DNA of 15,845 nt from a bacterium (GTDB taxonomy: Bacteria > Bacillota_I > Bacilli_A > RF39 > UBA660). The notes under the pieces were generated by a model. That model saw nothing but the letters and a program-made list of their open reading frames with translations. It did no database searches and was not told where the DNA came from. The translations under genes and the position numbers were made by a program. Positions 1-8,428 of the stretch are shown here, one piece after another. The stretch's first letter is position 1, and each line of letters opens with the position of its first letter. The stretch spans positions 1 through 15,845 of the forward strand of contig SFTR01000037.1 of assembly GCA_004560915.1 (NCBI GenBank), written 5' to 3'.

Positions 1-1953
1 AAAAACAATCCAGTTCTAATTGGTGAACCTGGTGTAGGAAAAACTGCTATTGTTGAAGGACTAGCTTTAAGGATTATTAAGGGCGATGTTCCATCAAGCT
101 TAAAAGATAAAACTGTTTGGGAATTGGATATGGCATCTTTAGTAGCTGGTGCTAAATATCGTGGTGAATTTGAAGAAAGATTAAAAAATGTCCTAAACGA
201 GATTAAAAAAAGTGAAGGCGACATTATTATGTTTATTGATGAAATTCACATGATTGTAGGTACTGGTAGAACAGAAGGCGCAATGGATACTTCAAATATC
301 TTAAAACCAATGCTTGCTCGTGGCGAAATACATGTAATAGGTGCTACTACTTTAAATGAATACAGAATGTATATTGAAAAAGATGGTGCTTTAGAACGTA
401 GATTTCAAAAAGTAACTATTAGTGAACCAACTGTAGAAGACACTATAACAATACTTCGTGGACTTAAAGAAAGATTTGAAATATATCATGGGGTTACTAT
501 TCAAGATAAAGCTCTTGTAAGTGCTGCAACTTTATCAAATAGATATATAACTGATAGATTCTTACCAGATAAAGCAATAGATTTAGTTGATGAAGCATGT
601 GCTACTATAAGAGTACAAATGGATAGTGTACCAACTTCACTTGATGAGATTACTAGAAAAATATTAACTTTACAAGTAGAAAAAGAAGCTTTAAAGAAAG
701 AAAAAGATGAACTTTCTATTAAGAGACTTGAAAAAATTGATGATGAACTTTATACATTAAAAGGAAAAGAACAAGAATTAAGTACTAAATGGAAAGAAGA
801 AAAAGAAATTAATGAAGATATAAAGAAAGTTAAATCTGATATATCTAGATATACTTTTGAATTTGAAGAAGCTAAAAATAATTATGATTTAGAAACTGCT
901 GCTAGAATTAAGAATGGTACTTTACCAAAATTAGAACAAAAGTTAAGTGAGCTTACTAAGAAACGTAAAGATGGTATTTTATCTGATACTGTTACTAGTG
1001 AAGATATAGGAGATGTTATTAGTAAATGGACTAATATTCCATTATCTAAGTTAATGAGTAGTGAAAAAGAAAAGATACTTAATTTAGAGGAAAATTTAAA
1101 GAAACGTGTTAAGGGTCAAGATGGTGCAATTAAGCTTGTGAGTGATGCTATAATTCGTTCTAGAAGTGGAATTAAAGATCCTGAAAGACCTATTGGTTCA
1201 TTTATGTTTTTAGGTCCAACTGGAGTAGGTAAAACAGAAGTAGCTAGAAGTCTTGCATATGAATTATTTGATGATGAACATCATATGGTAAGAATAGATA
1301 TGAGTGAATACATGGAAAAATATTCTGTGTCTAGATTAATTGGTGCTGCTCCTGGATATGTTGGATATGAAGAAGGTGGACAACTTACTGAAAAAGTAAG
1401 AAGAAATCCATATTCAATAGTTTTATTTGATGAAATAGAAAAAGCACATCCAGATGTACTTAACTTATTACTTCAAATACTTGATGAAGGAAGACTAACT
1501 GACTCAAATGGTAGAACAGTTAACTTTAAAAATACAATTATAATTATGACTTCTAATGTAGGAAGTGAATACATTATAAATAATGAAGAAGATAAAGTTA
1601 GAAGTGAACTTAATAAATACTTTAGACCAGAATTCTTAAATAGACTTGATGAGATAGTAATATTTAATAAACTTACTAAAGATAATTTAAGTGAAATACT
1701 TGATAAGATAATTGGTGAGATAGAACATAGACTAATAGACATCAATGTTAAAATTAAATTAACAGAAGATGCTAAAAAGTATTTCATTGATAATGGATAT
1801 GATGAATATTATGGTGCTAGACCTTTAAAGAGACTTGTTAATAATAAACTTGAAACTTTAATAGCACGTAAACTTATCAACAATGAAATAAGACAAAATA
1901 CTGAAATAATTGTTGACTATAAAAATAATGATATAGTTATTTCTAATGAGTAA
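1..1953 (+). CDS. clpB: ATP-dependent disaggregase ClpB (5'-truncated by window edge)
   Basis: Hexameric AAA+ chaperone that threads aggregated proteins through its pore, normally with DnaK. The frame is open from base 1, giving 650 residues; a full ClpB has about 860, so roughly 200 N-terminal residues (N-domain and start of D1) lie outside. Seen in order: D1 Walker A GEPGVGKT (fragment residues 8-15), pore loop KYRG (about 52-55), Walker B FIDE (about 79-82), a long Lys/Glu-rich coiled-coil middle domain (about 215-325), D2 Walker A GPTGVGKT (about 405-412), second pore loop GYVGYEEGG, and Walker B LFDE. The long middle domain with its [12 protein letters not shown] segment, and the absence of an obvious ClpP-docking loop in D2, favour ClpB over ClpC. 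The TTG at 124 is an internal Leu codon, not a start. Promoter and any heat-shock operator are off the window. Confidence 0.93.
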   Translation, partial: KNNPVLIGEPGVGKTAIVEGLALRIIKGDVPSSLKDKTVWELDMASLVAGAKYRGEFEERLKNVLNEIKKSEGDIIMFIDEIHMIVGTGRTEGAMDTSNILKPMLARGEIHVIGATTLNEYRMYIEKDGALERRFQKVTISEPTVEDTITILRGLKERFEIYHGVTIQDKALVSAATLSNRYITDRFLPDKAIDLVDEACATIRVQMDSVPTSLDEITRKILTLQVEKEALKKEKDELSIKRLEKIDDELYTLKGKEQELSTKWKEEKEINEDIKKVKSDISRYTFEFEEAKNNYDLETAARIKNGTLPKLEQKLSELTKKRKDGILSDTVTSEDIGDVISKWTNIPLSKLMSSEKEKILNLEENLKKRVKGQDGAIKLVSDAIIRSRSGIKDPERPIGSFMFLGPTGVGKTEVARSLAYELFDDEHHMVRIDMSEYMEKYSVSRLIGAAPGYVGYEEGGQLTEKVRRNPYSIVLFDEIEKAHPDVLNLLLQILDEGRLTDSNGRTVNFKNTIIIMTSNVGSEYIINNEEDKVRSELNKYFRPEFLNRLDEIVIFNKLTKDNLSEILDKIIGEIEHRLIDINVKIKLTEDAKKYFIDNGYDEYYGARPLKRLVNNKLETLIARKLINNEIRQNTEIIVDYKNNDIVISNE

Positions 1954-1976
1954 TGGCTTAAAAGTCATTACTTTTT
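1951..1976 (+). terminator. Intrinsic terminator of clpB
   Basis: Hairpin overlapping the stop codon: TAATGGC (1951-1957) pairs with GTCATTA (1964-1970), with one G·U pair and a 6-nt loop, followed by CTTTTT. Confidence 0.8.
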
Positions 1977-1990
1977 AATTTAGAAAATGT

Positions 1991-2018
1991 TTGTTATGTG
2001 AAAATTATGTGTTATAAT
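1991..2018 (+). promoter_or_regulatory. Sigma-A type promoter with extended -10
   Basis: TTGTTA (1991-1996), 16-bp spacer, TATAAT (2013-2018) preceded by TG at 2010-2011 (extended -10). It reads into the zinc-ribbon gene at 2047, which has the RBS AAGGTGG at 2031-2037, 9 bases from its ATG. Confidence 0.8.
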
Positions 2019-2046
2019 GTTTTTATGATAAAGGTGGTAAAGAAAT

Positions 2047-2946
2047 ATGAATGGTAATTTAAATAATACTAAGATTTGTCCTAACTGTGGAATTACAAAC
2101 TTAGCTAACGCTAAATTTTGTATTAAATGTGGTGGAAATTTAGAAGAAAATAACAATATGAATAATAATATGAATAATAACTCTAATAATAATGATGTGA
2201 ATAATCAATTCCAAAATAATATGAATATGAATAATATTTTCAATAATTCGGATAATATGAATAGTAACTTTAATAATAATATTAGTAATAATCAAATATT
2301 AGGTGGTAAATTGGATTATATTAAATATCTTTTTGGGTCATTTTTAAAACCATTTGATACATATAAGAATAATGAGAGTACATTAGGAGACTTTAAAAAT
2401 TCATCTATATTAGCTCTTATAGTAGTTGGTATAATGACTGTTATTAGTTTACTTTCAACTATGTTATCTGCTGTTAGACATAAGAGTTATTTTTCAGGTA
2501 AGGTTACTTGGAATTGGGATAATTTAGGTGATGTAGAATATTTTAAAACTATAGGTTTAGATTTGTTAATTTATGTTGGTATTATTGCTGCAATAGCTGG
2601 TGTATATTATTTAGCAAGTCTAGTTATTAAGAAAAATGCTAAGTTTTCAAATTTAGTAGGTGCTGCTACTACTGCTATTGTTCCTTTTGCAGTATGTTCT
2701 TTATTAGTTTCACCAATACTATCTATGATATATTCTCCTCTTGGAGCAGCAATTACTATTGTAGGATTTATATATACTCTTGTTACATTAATTGAACTTG
2801 CAAATGAAATAGTTGTTATAGATAATAAAAATACTAGAATATATTATCATTTAGTTTGTTTATCAACTGTAATTATCGTGGGTGGATTTGTAGCATATAA
2901 AGTACTAGTTAATTCTATACTTGGTGGTTTAGGTGATTTATTCTAA
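2047..2946 (+). CDS. Zinc-ribbon, Asn-rich linker, Yip1-like multispanning membrane protein
   Basis: 299 residues, exact function unknown. An N-terminal zinc ribbon (CPNC at 11-14, CIKC at 25-28) is followed by a low-complexity Asn/Met linker (about 34-84) and then about five hydrophobic segments (near 119-143, 165-195, 202-229, 232-258 and 266-293). This layout matches bacterial zinc-ribbon proteins with a Yip1-type membrane domain, which are common in low-GC Firmicutes and poorly characterised. The ribbon and linker should be cytoplasmic. The gene has its own promoter, a good RBS and its own terminator, so it is probably monocistronic. The next gene also begins with a zinc ribbon followed by a membrane helix, so the two may be functionally linked. 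The family assignment rests on architecture rather than a diagnostic motif. Confidence 0.75.
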   Translation: MNGNLNNTKICPNCGITNLANAKFCIKCGGNLEENNNMNNNMNNNSNNNDVNNQFQNNMNMNNIFNNSDNMNSNFNNNISNNQILGGKLDYIKYLFGSFLKPFDTYKNNESTLGDFKNSSILALIVVGIMTVISLLSTMLSAVRHKSYFSGKVTWNWDNLGDVEYFKTIGLDLLIYVGIIAAIAGVYYLASLVIKKNAKFSNLVGAATTAIVPFAVCSLLVSPILSMIYSPLGAAITIVGFIYTLVTLIELANEIVVIDNKNTRIYYHLVCLSTVIIVGGFVAYKVLVNSILGGLGDLF

Positions 2947-2958
2947 TTATTAAATACT

Positions 2959-2992
2959 GAGTAGATTATAAAATAATTTACTCTTTTATTTT
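2959..2992 (+). terminator. Intrinsic terminator
   Basis: GAGTAGATTA (2959-2968) pairs with TAATTTACTC (2974-2983) as a 10-bp stem with one G·U and a 5-nt loop, followed by a T-rich run to 2992. The run ends directly at the ATG of the next gene. Confidence 0.85.
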
Positions 2993-3553
2993 ATGAAGTA
3001 TTTAATGAAATGTAAGAAATGTGGGCAACAAAATATAGAGAAAACAAGGTTTTGCTCAAATTGCGGTGAAAAACTTGAAAAGAAGAAAAAATCATATACG
3101 TTTTTATGGATTATACTTGGCATTATTTTAATGATTACTTTAATTTTTGTTATAACAAAATTAATAAATAGATTTGATGATCCATTTGATAGTATAGATG
3201 ATTTAATTAAGATGGAAGATAATACTATTAATAATACTAATAACTATAAAGATATTACATGTTACTTAAAAATAAATGAAAATAAAGATGATGAGTATAA
3301 TTCATATATACAAGTTAAAGTATTGTTTGATGAACAAGATAAAATAAATGATTTATATTTTAAAGGGATAATTCAAATGAAGAATTATGATCCTGATGAT
3401 TATACATTTAAAATAACAAAAAAGATAGTTAGTATAGTCTTAAATACAATGAAAGTTTCTTTTGAAAAAGATTTTCAAAAATATAAATTTAAAACTATAG
3501 ATGAAGAAGATAAATTAAGTGTTAAGTTTAGAATTACAGATGGTTATTATTAA
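2993..3553 (+). CDS. Zinc-ribbon single-pass membrane protein, probably C-terminally truncated by a nonsense codon
   Basis: 186 residues of unknown function. A zinc ribbon (CKKC and CSNC, first 26 residues) is followed by a basic stretch, one strong transmembrane helix (about 36-58) and an acidic, Asn-rich C-terminal domain that should lie outside the membrane. The start is uncertain. ATG 2993 sits right at the terminator T-run with no ribosome binding site; the in-frame ATG at 3005 would begin MKCKKCG, a usual start for this type of protein, but also lacks a clear RBS. The TAA at 3551-3553 is followed in the same frame by 22 open codons (AINNNLSVIVESKDD...) ending at TAG 3620-3622. That tail has the same character as the rest of the domain, so the intact gene probably ended at 3622. 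Confidence 0.65.
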   Translation: MKYLMKCKKCGQQNIEKTRFCSNCGEKLEKKKKSYTFLWIILGIILMITLIFVITKLINRFDDPFDSIDDLIKMEDNTINNTNNYKDITCYLKINENKDDEYNSYIQVKVLFDEQDKINDLYFKGIIQMKNYDPDDYTFKITKKIVSIVLNTMKVSFEKDFQKYKFKTIDEEDKLSVKFRITDGYY

Positions 3554-3652
3554 GCAATAAATAATAACTTATCTGTTATAGTTGAATCTAAAGATGATAT
3601 ATTAAATGATTTTAAGAATTAGGGGTATACTTGTAGTATAAAATAAACAGAT

Positions 3653-3682
3653 ACATATATTTTAAGTAATATATGTTTTTTT
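3653..3682 (+). terminator. Intrinsic terminator
   Basis: ACATATATT (3653-3661) pairs with AATATATGT (3668-3676) as a 9-bp stem with a 6-nt loop; the T-run covers 3676-3682. It lies after both the early stop (3553) and the presumed original stop (3622) of the upstream gene. Confidence 0.75.
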
Positions 3683-3691
3683 ATAAAAAAA

Positions 3692-3700
3692 TGGTATACT
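3692..3700 (+). promoter_or_regulatory. Extended -10 promoter of the ATP-grasp gene
   Basis: TGGTATACT (3692-3700) is a good extended -10 with no convincing -35. The expected transcription start (about 3706-3708) falls on or next to the start codons at 3708/3711, which implies a leaderless or nearly leaderless mRNA. Confidence 0.6.
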
Positions 3701-3710
3701 AAATGTAGTG

Positions 3711-4721
3711 ATGAATATGAAAAGTTTAATTTATAAGATAAAATGTTTTAAAAGTGGAACAATTAAAAGTATATTTGATATAGTTGGTAAGATACATAAG
3801 AAGACTCATAAATGTAGATTATTCTTATTTTTTGATATAATTTTTTGTTCTATAAAATATGGTAGTGGTCCTTATGATTATCAAGAGTTTGAGTTTTATA
3901 ATTTGAATTCTAAAGAGAGAAAAACTTACTTAACTAGAGTTAAAAATAATGCTATCGTAAGAATGTTTAATGATAAAGAAATATCTAAGAAATTTGATGA
4001 TAAAGTAGAGTTTAATAAAATATTCAATGAATATTTAAAACGTGATTGGTTATATTTAGATAATAATTATGATGAGTTTATTAAGTTTAGTAATAATAAA
4101 AAAGATTTTATTGCTAAACCTGTAGGTGGCAGTGGTGGTGAAGGAATAGAACTTATAAAAGTAGATAAAAAGAAACTTAAAGATATTTATGAATATTTAG
4201 TTTCTAATAATAAATTATTAGTTGAAGAAAAGATTATTCAAAATAAGGAAATAGCTAAACTTAATAAAACAAGTGTTAATACATTTAGAATAGTTACGTT
4301 CTTTGATGGAAAGGAGACTCATATTTTAAATGTTGTATTTAAGATAGGTAATGGTGGTGTAACTGATAACTTCTCTAGTGGAAGCATGTATACTTTTGTT
4401 TGCGATGGTAAAATAATAGTTCCAGCAATAGATAGAGATGATAATATATTTTATGAGCATCCAATCAGTAAGATTAAAATAGTAGGTTATGAGATTCCTA
4501 ATTATGATAAAGCAATTGATTTAGTAAGAAAATGTGCTAAAAAAATGCCAGAAGTAAAATATGTTGGATGGGATGTAGCAATTACTGAAAGTGATGCTGT
4601 TATTATTGAGGGAAATTGTTTTCCGGGTGTTTATCAAATAAAACCTAGTTTTGTGAGTGAGAAGATTGGACTTGTTCCAATATTTGAGAAAGCAATGAAA
4701 ATAAAAATAGATGAATTATAG
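3711..4721 (+). CDS. ATP-grasp ligase of the sugar-transfer-associated (ATPgrasp_ST-like) type
   Basis: About 336 residues. ATP-grasp enzymes activate a carboxylate with ATP to form an amide, ester or peptide bond. The sugar-transfer-associated branch is usually found with capsule or cell-surface polysaccharide genes. Visible features: a glycine-rich ATP loop [11 protein letters not shown] (from about residue 135), a conserved VNTFRIVTF segment, then GWDVA (about 285-289) and IIEGN (about 298-302), the acidic/Asn Mg-binding region typical of the fold. Start choice is open: GTG 3708, ATG 3711 and ATG 3717 are all in frame, none has a ribosome binding site, and the -10 lies just upstream; ATG 3711 is chosen. 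rnhB follows after 7 bases, so the two probably share a transcript. No glycosyltransferase or capsule gene is nearby, so the substrate cannot be deduced. Confidence 0.75.
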   Translation: MNMKSLIYKIKCFKSGTIKSIFDIVGKIHKKTHKCRLFLFFDIIFCSIKYGSGPYDYQEFEFYNLNSKERKTYLTRVKNNAIVRMFNDKEISKKFDDKVEFNKIFNEYLKRDWLYLDNNYDEFIKFSNNKKDFIAKPVGGSGGEGIELIKVDKKKLKDIYEYLVSNNKLLVEEKIIQNKEIAKLNKTSVNTFRIVTFFDGKETHILNVVFKIGNGGVTDNFSSGSMYTFVCDGKIIVPAIDRDDNIFYEHPISKIKIVGYEIPNYDKAIDLVRKCAKKMPEVKYVGWDVAITESDAVIIEGNCFPGVYQIKPSFVSEKIGLVPIFEKAMKIKIDEL

Positions 4722-4728
4722 AGGCAAT

Positions 4729-5323
4729 ATGAAAGAGTTTGAGAATGAATTATATGAAAGTGGAATAAAATATATAGCAGGTATAGATGAAGTAGGTAGA
4801 GGTCCTTTAGTAGGTCCTGTTGTCACTGCTGCTGTTATACTTCCAAGAGATTTTTTCTGATGAAAGAATAAATGATTCAAAAAAACTAACTGAGAAAAAA
4901 AGAGAATTATTATACGATGTTATAATGGAAAATGCAGTTAGTGTAGGAATAGGTATTAGTAGTGAAGATGTGATAGATGAAATAAATATACTTGAAGCTA
5001 CTAAGAAAGCAATGATAGAAGCGGTAAACAATTTAAGTGTTAAACCGGAATATTTATTGATAGATGCAGTTAAACTAAATATAGATATACCACAAATATC
5101 TATAATAAAAGGAGATGCTAAAAGTGAAAGCATTGCTGCTGCTAGTATAGTTGCTAAAGTAACAAGAGACAGAATGATGATAGAATTAGATAAAATACAT
5201 CCTGAATACGACTTTAAACATAATAAAGGATATGGAACTAAAAAACATATAGAAGCAATAGAAAAATATGGAATAATAAAAGAACATAGAAAAACATTTG
5301 CTCCTTGTGATAAATACATATAA
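4729..5323 (+). pseudogene. rnhB: Ribonuclease HII, frameshifted by one extra T
   Basis: RNase HII cleaves RNA in RNA-DNA hybrids and starts ribonucleotide excision repair. ATG 4729 follows GAGG at 4721-4724 and opens with [16 protein letters not shown], the catalytic Asp-Glu motif. The frame then hits TGA at 4858-4860, just after six Ts (4851-4856). Removing one T restores continuous homology ([36 protein letters not shown] block as [10 protein letters not shown]) through to TAA 5323, giving 197 residues, normal for the family. All four expected acidic residues are present in the repaired protein. Either a sequencing or assembly error in a homopolymer or a real loss of function would explain this. 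If real, the downstream part (first ATG about 4820) lacks the first catalytic motif and would be inactive. Confidence 0.9.
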
Positions 5324-5357
5324 AATTCAATTTTAAAAAATAAATTGAATTTTTTTT
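5322..5357 (+). terminator. Strong intrinsic terminator after rnhB
   Basis: A 12-bp perfect stem (5322-5333 with 5342-5353, core AATTCAATTT / AAATTGAATT), an 8-nt A-rich loop and a T7 run (5351-5357). Confidence 0.9.
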
Positions 5358-5373
5358 AATAAAATAATATACT
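5345..5373 (+). promoter_or_regulatory. Sigma-A type promoter embedded in the preceding terminator
   Basis: TTGAAT (5345-5350), 17-bp spacer, TATACT (5368-5373). The -35 is part of the right arm of the rnhB terminator and the spacer holds its T-run. It drives the metallophosphoesterase gene at 5400, whose RBS-like AGGTAGG lies at about 5384-5391. Confidence 0.8.
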
Positions 5374-5399
5374 TAAAGTAAGATAGGTAGGTAGTATTA

Positions 5400-7546
5400 A
5401 TGGTTAAGAAAATTAATAATGGATTAATACTTGGTGAAGATGACATAATTAAAACAGGGGATAATGGTTTAATTGAAGTAACTTCTTCAAACTTAAAGGA
5501 ACTTGCTGATCAATTACAATTTGATACTTTAGCAGAAGAATGTATTCTTGAAGATTTATGTAGGTCTTATAATATAAGTCGTGAAGATATGTTTGTACTT
5601 ATTCATGAACTTAAAAAAAGAGGTAATAATATTGTCATTATGAATACTTCTGCTTCTAATTATGAGAATGAAGATAAAACTACTGTAACTTTAATACGTA
5701 ATTTTGGTCATGAACAATTAATTAATGATCTTTCTTATGATATTATAAGTAATGATGAAAATATTAAGTGCATGCTTATATCCGATACTAGATTTGGCAG
5801 TATATATCAGCAAACAAGTATTTTAAATGATATGTATTTAAAAGCTAAAGCTATGGGTGTTAAGTATGTATTTTTAACTGGTGATGTAGTTGAAGGAATA
5901 TATAGGGGTAGTAAAAGTATATATAATTCTACCTTACATAAGGATGGATATGAAGATCAAGCTGATTATGTAGCTTCTTGTTTTCCAAGAGTTGAAGGGA
6001 TAACCACATATTTTGTTACTGGTGAACATGATTTATCTTTTTTAAAGACTAAAGAGAAGGTAGATATAGGTAAGTTAATTGCTTCTAAAAGAGATGATAT
6101 GATTTATTTAGGTCCTAAGAGAAAGAAAGTATCTTTTGTAACAGGAGATAGAAGAAGCGGAAGTATTTCATTTTATTTACAACATTCTAGTGGTAATGTT
6201 CCATATACTATAAGTTATAAACCTCAACAAAAGATAGCTGCGCTTAGAAATGAAGATAAAACTGATATACTTGTTACTAGTCATTTTGCTGCTTGTGATT
6301 CTTTTTTAAGACGTGGTGTGCGTTCTTATCAAGTTCCTACTGTGGTTAGTACTACAGATGAAATGAAGGATGCTAATACACCAGTATATAATACTGTTGG
6401 TAGTTGGATTATTACATTAAAAAAAGATAAAAAAGGTAATTTAAGAAATACTAGTCAAATGTATATTCCATATTATCAAACTATAAAAGATGACTATAAG
6501 AATTTTAAAACACTTTATCTTACTGATAATGAAAGTATATATTTAAGTAAGCCAGTTATTAAAGATTATAGAGATAAAGTATATTCTAATATTAAAAGTG
6601 GTGAAAAAGTAGACAAAATATGTTCTAGATTAGGAATTAGTACTTTGAAGTTTGGCGGTATTGTTGAAGAATTAAAACTTAAGGGGTATGACATAGATTT
6701 AATGGATAAATCTGGTAGTAAGATTGTTATAAAGAAAAATAAAGGAAGAAGTAGTAAAACTATTAAGCCTCAGATTGAAGAATTAACTCATATTAAACAA
6801 ACATGGATATCTGACACACATTTTTGTAATGAAACTCAACAACTTGGACTCGTGAATCAAATATATAGGGAAACTCGTGATAAAGGAATTGATACTGTTT
6901 TACATTTTGGAGATGTACTTGATGGAGATTATCATAACAGACCAGAACATCAATATGCTTTATTTAGACAAGGGGCTTCAAGACAACTTGAATATATAGT
7001 TAATTATTATCCTAAGGTTGAAGGAGTAGATACATATTTTATATAACTGGTACTCATGATCAAACTCATGCTAAGAATGGTGGATTATTTATGGGACCTG
7101 CTATTGAAAGGCTTAGACCTGACTTACATTTTATGGGTGACGATAAAGGAATATTCAGTCCTAAAGAAAGTCCTAAAACGATCGAGGAGATGTATCATCC
7201 TGGAGGTGGATGTGCATCAAGCCTTTCTTATAAAATGCAAAAATATATAGATAAAATGGAACCTGGATGCAAACCTAATATACTTGGTAGTGGACACTTT
7301 CATCAAAGTCATATGATGGCTTATAGAAATGTAATAGCATTCTTAATACCATGTTTGACAGCTAAAACTAATTTTGCTATAAGGCAAGGACTTGAAAATA
7401 CTATGGGTGCATACTTTGTAGATATGTATGTAAATCAAAGAGGTGAAATCGAAATGTTAGAATTTGAAGAAAAAAGATTTACACCAAAAGATTGTAAAAA
7501 GGATGATTTCTTAAAAACAAAACAACTTGTATTGAAAAGTAAATAA
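5400..7546 (+). pseudogene. Tandem winged-helix/metallophosphoesterase protein, frameshifted by an extra TA
   Basis: Repaired length is 714 residues. The protein is two copies of the same module. Copy 1: HTH-like segment (about 44-80), then a calcineurin-type phosphoesterase with ISDTRFG (about 127-133), TGDVVEG (from about 160), GEHD (208-211), SHFA (about 294) and GSW (334). Copy 2: HTH-like segment (about 391-435), then ISDTHF (D472, H474), FGDVLDG (D505), GTHD and GHFH. Copy 2 keeps the metal-binding Asp-x-His and Gly-His-x-His motifs. Copy 1 has lost His in both (DTR, SHFA) and is predicted to be catalytically dead. The frame stops at TAA 7044-7046 after TTTATA; dropping one TA from (TA)3 at 7040-7045 restores TYFITGTHD, exactly parallel to TYFVTGEHD in copy 1. 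The wHTH plus phosphoesterase layout recalls phage and DNA-repair (Mre11/SbcD-like) nucleases; the substrate is unknown. Confidence 0.85.
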
Positions 7547-7560
7547 TAATGTGTTAAAAT
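7532..7560 (+). promoter_or_regulatory. Sigma-A type promoter of the T-box/glycyl-tRNA synthetase operon
   Basis: TTGAAA (7532-7537), 17-bp spacer, extended -10 TGTTAAAAT with TAAAAT at 7555-7560. The -35 lies inside the last codons of the upstream gene. The identical -10 block GTGTTAAAAT recurs in the sepF promoter. Confidence 0.85.
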
Positions 7561-7566
7561 ACATGT

Positions 7567-7684
7567 ATTGAGCGATGATAGTGTGATGGTAAAGCACTTA
7601 GGCTATAGATTTAAAGTGATTCTTCTAGAATAAATAAGGTGGAACCGTCCTTAAAGGACCCTTATGATGTTTTAGAAGTTTTTT
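7567..7684 (+). promoter_or_regulatory. T-box leader, glycine type, with reduced Stem I
   Basis: T-box leaders sense uncharged tRNA and let transcription continue into amino-acid genes. The hallmark GGTGGAACCG (7638-7647) is present. ATAAGG pairs with CCTTAT, and GTCC pairs with GGAC around TTAAA, forming the classical antiterminator (about 7634-7665) with the TGGAACC bulge. TGGA pairs with an NCCA end whose discriminator is U, as in bacterial tRNA-Gly. A small upstream hairpin (AGTG 7580-7583 / CACT 7595-7598) is followed by TAGGCTATAG; GGC at 7601-7603 is the candidate Gly specifier. ATTCT/AGAAT (7619-7631) can form a Stem III. A run of six Ts (7679-7684) follows TTTTAGAAG. The glycyl-tRNA synthetase gene downstream confirms the amino acid. 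Stem I is unusually short. Confidence 0.85.
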
Positions 7685-7702
7685 ATTTATTGGAGGTATG
7701 GC

Positions 7703-8428
7703 ATGCAAATAGAAGGAATAAAACAACTAGATCAAAACTTTTATGAAACAATAACTGTTAGAGATGGAGTTATTAAAGTAAGCGGTAAAGTGTTAGATAC
7801 AATACATATGAATAAATCATTTACTGATTCTTTGCGAGGGAAAAGTGATGAAGAAATAAAAAGATCTATTATAGAATACTTTTTGAATTATAATAGACTT
7901 AATTTTGTATCTGATGATTTTAGTAGAATTACTGGACCTATATATTATGTAGGATCAGAAAGTGGTAAATTGTTAATTATTAATGATGAAACTACTTTAG
8001 TAGAAAAAACAAAAATATTAAATAAATATGTAAGAGATAGATATTATTTCTTATATAATCATCCTTGTGATATGTATGGACTTAATGTTAATTATGGAGA
8101 TACTAGTTCATATTCTTTAACAAGAGGTGGTTCAGTTAAATTAAATTTATCTCGTAAGAATGGTAAATTACCCGAATGTGAGAGTACATTCGTAGAAACA
8201 TTCTTAAATGAAATATTTGGTGATGATGTAATAACTGTTGTTAAACCTAAAAACGGTGAAGAATATAATAGTAATTATGAATTAGTTGGTAATGGTAAAA
8301 GAGTAATTCTTGGTATGATGAATAAAGATATTTTAAAGAAAGTAGAAGAACATAATAAAAAGTGTGAAAAAATAAGAAAAGAAAAAGAAGAACTAATAAA
8401 ATTACAACTAAAAATGGAGGGATTTTAA
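7703..8428 (+). CDS. Uncharacterised protein in the glycine T-box operon
   Basis: 241 residues; I do not recognise the family. There is no signal peptide or membrane helix, so it is probably cytoplasmic. The middle (about 70-165) is a mixed, aromatic-rich, likely globular region, and the last 35 residues are a charged Lys/Glu helix that may be coiled coil. The start is set by GGAGG at 7692-7696, six bases before ATG 7703; ATG 7698 is too close and runs into a stop within a few codons. Its TAA overlaps the ATG of the synthetase gene by one base (TAATG), so the two are translationally coupled and share the T-box. Control by tRNA-Gly charging suggests a role tied to glycine supply or translation, but nothing in the protein itself shows that. 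Confidence 0.8.
   Translation: MQIEGIKQLDQNFYETITVRDGVIKVSGKVLDTIHMNKSFTDSLRGKSDEEIKRSIIEYFLNYNRLNFVSDDFSRITGPIYYVGSESGKLLIINDETTLVEKTKILNKYVRDRYYFLYNHPCDMYGLNVNYGDTSSYSLTRGGSVKLNLSRKNGKLPECESTFVETFLNEIFGDDVITVVKPKNGEEYNSNYELVGNGKRVILGMMNKDILKKVEEHNKKCEKIRKEKEELIKLQLKMEGF

Noticed and set aside
1473..1787. 104-codon minus-strand open frame in clpB
   Set aside because: Antisense shadow of a conserved gene, no RBS.
4858..4860. TGA read as tryptophan (Mollicutes code)
   Set aside because: Reading through does not restore RNase HII homology, only a frame change does; conserved genes use TGG for Trp and contain no in-frame TGA.
4849..4862. Programmed +1 frameshift in rnhB
   Set aside because: The P-site tRNA on TTC cannot re-pair with TCT, T6 is short for transcriptional slippage, and no upstream stimulator is seen; an indel is simpler.
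4807..5319. 170-codon minus-strand open frame in rnhB
   Set aside because: Antisense shadow of recognisable RNase HII coding sequence.
7056..7250. 64-codon plus-strand frame after the phosphoesterase break
   Set aside because: Out of frame with the homologous continuation (GTHD...GHFH), which is in another frame.
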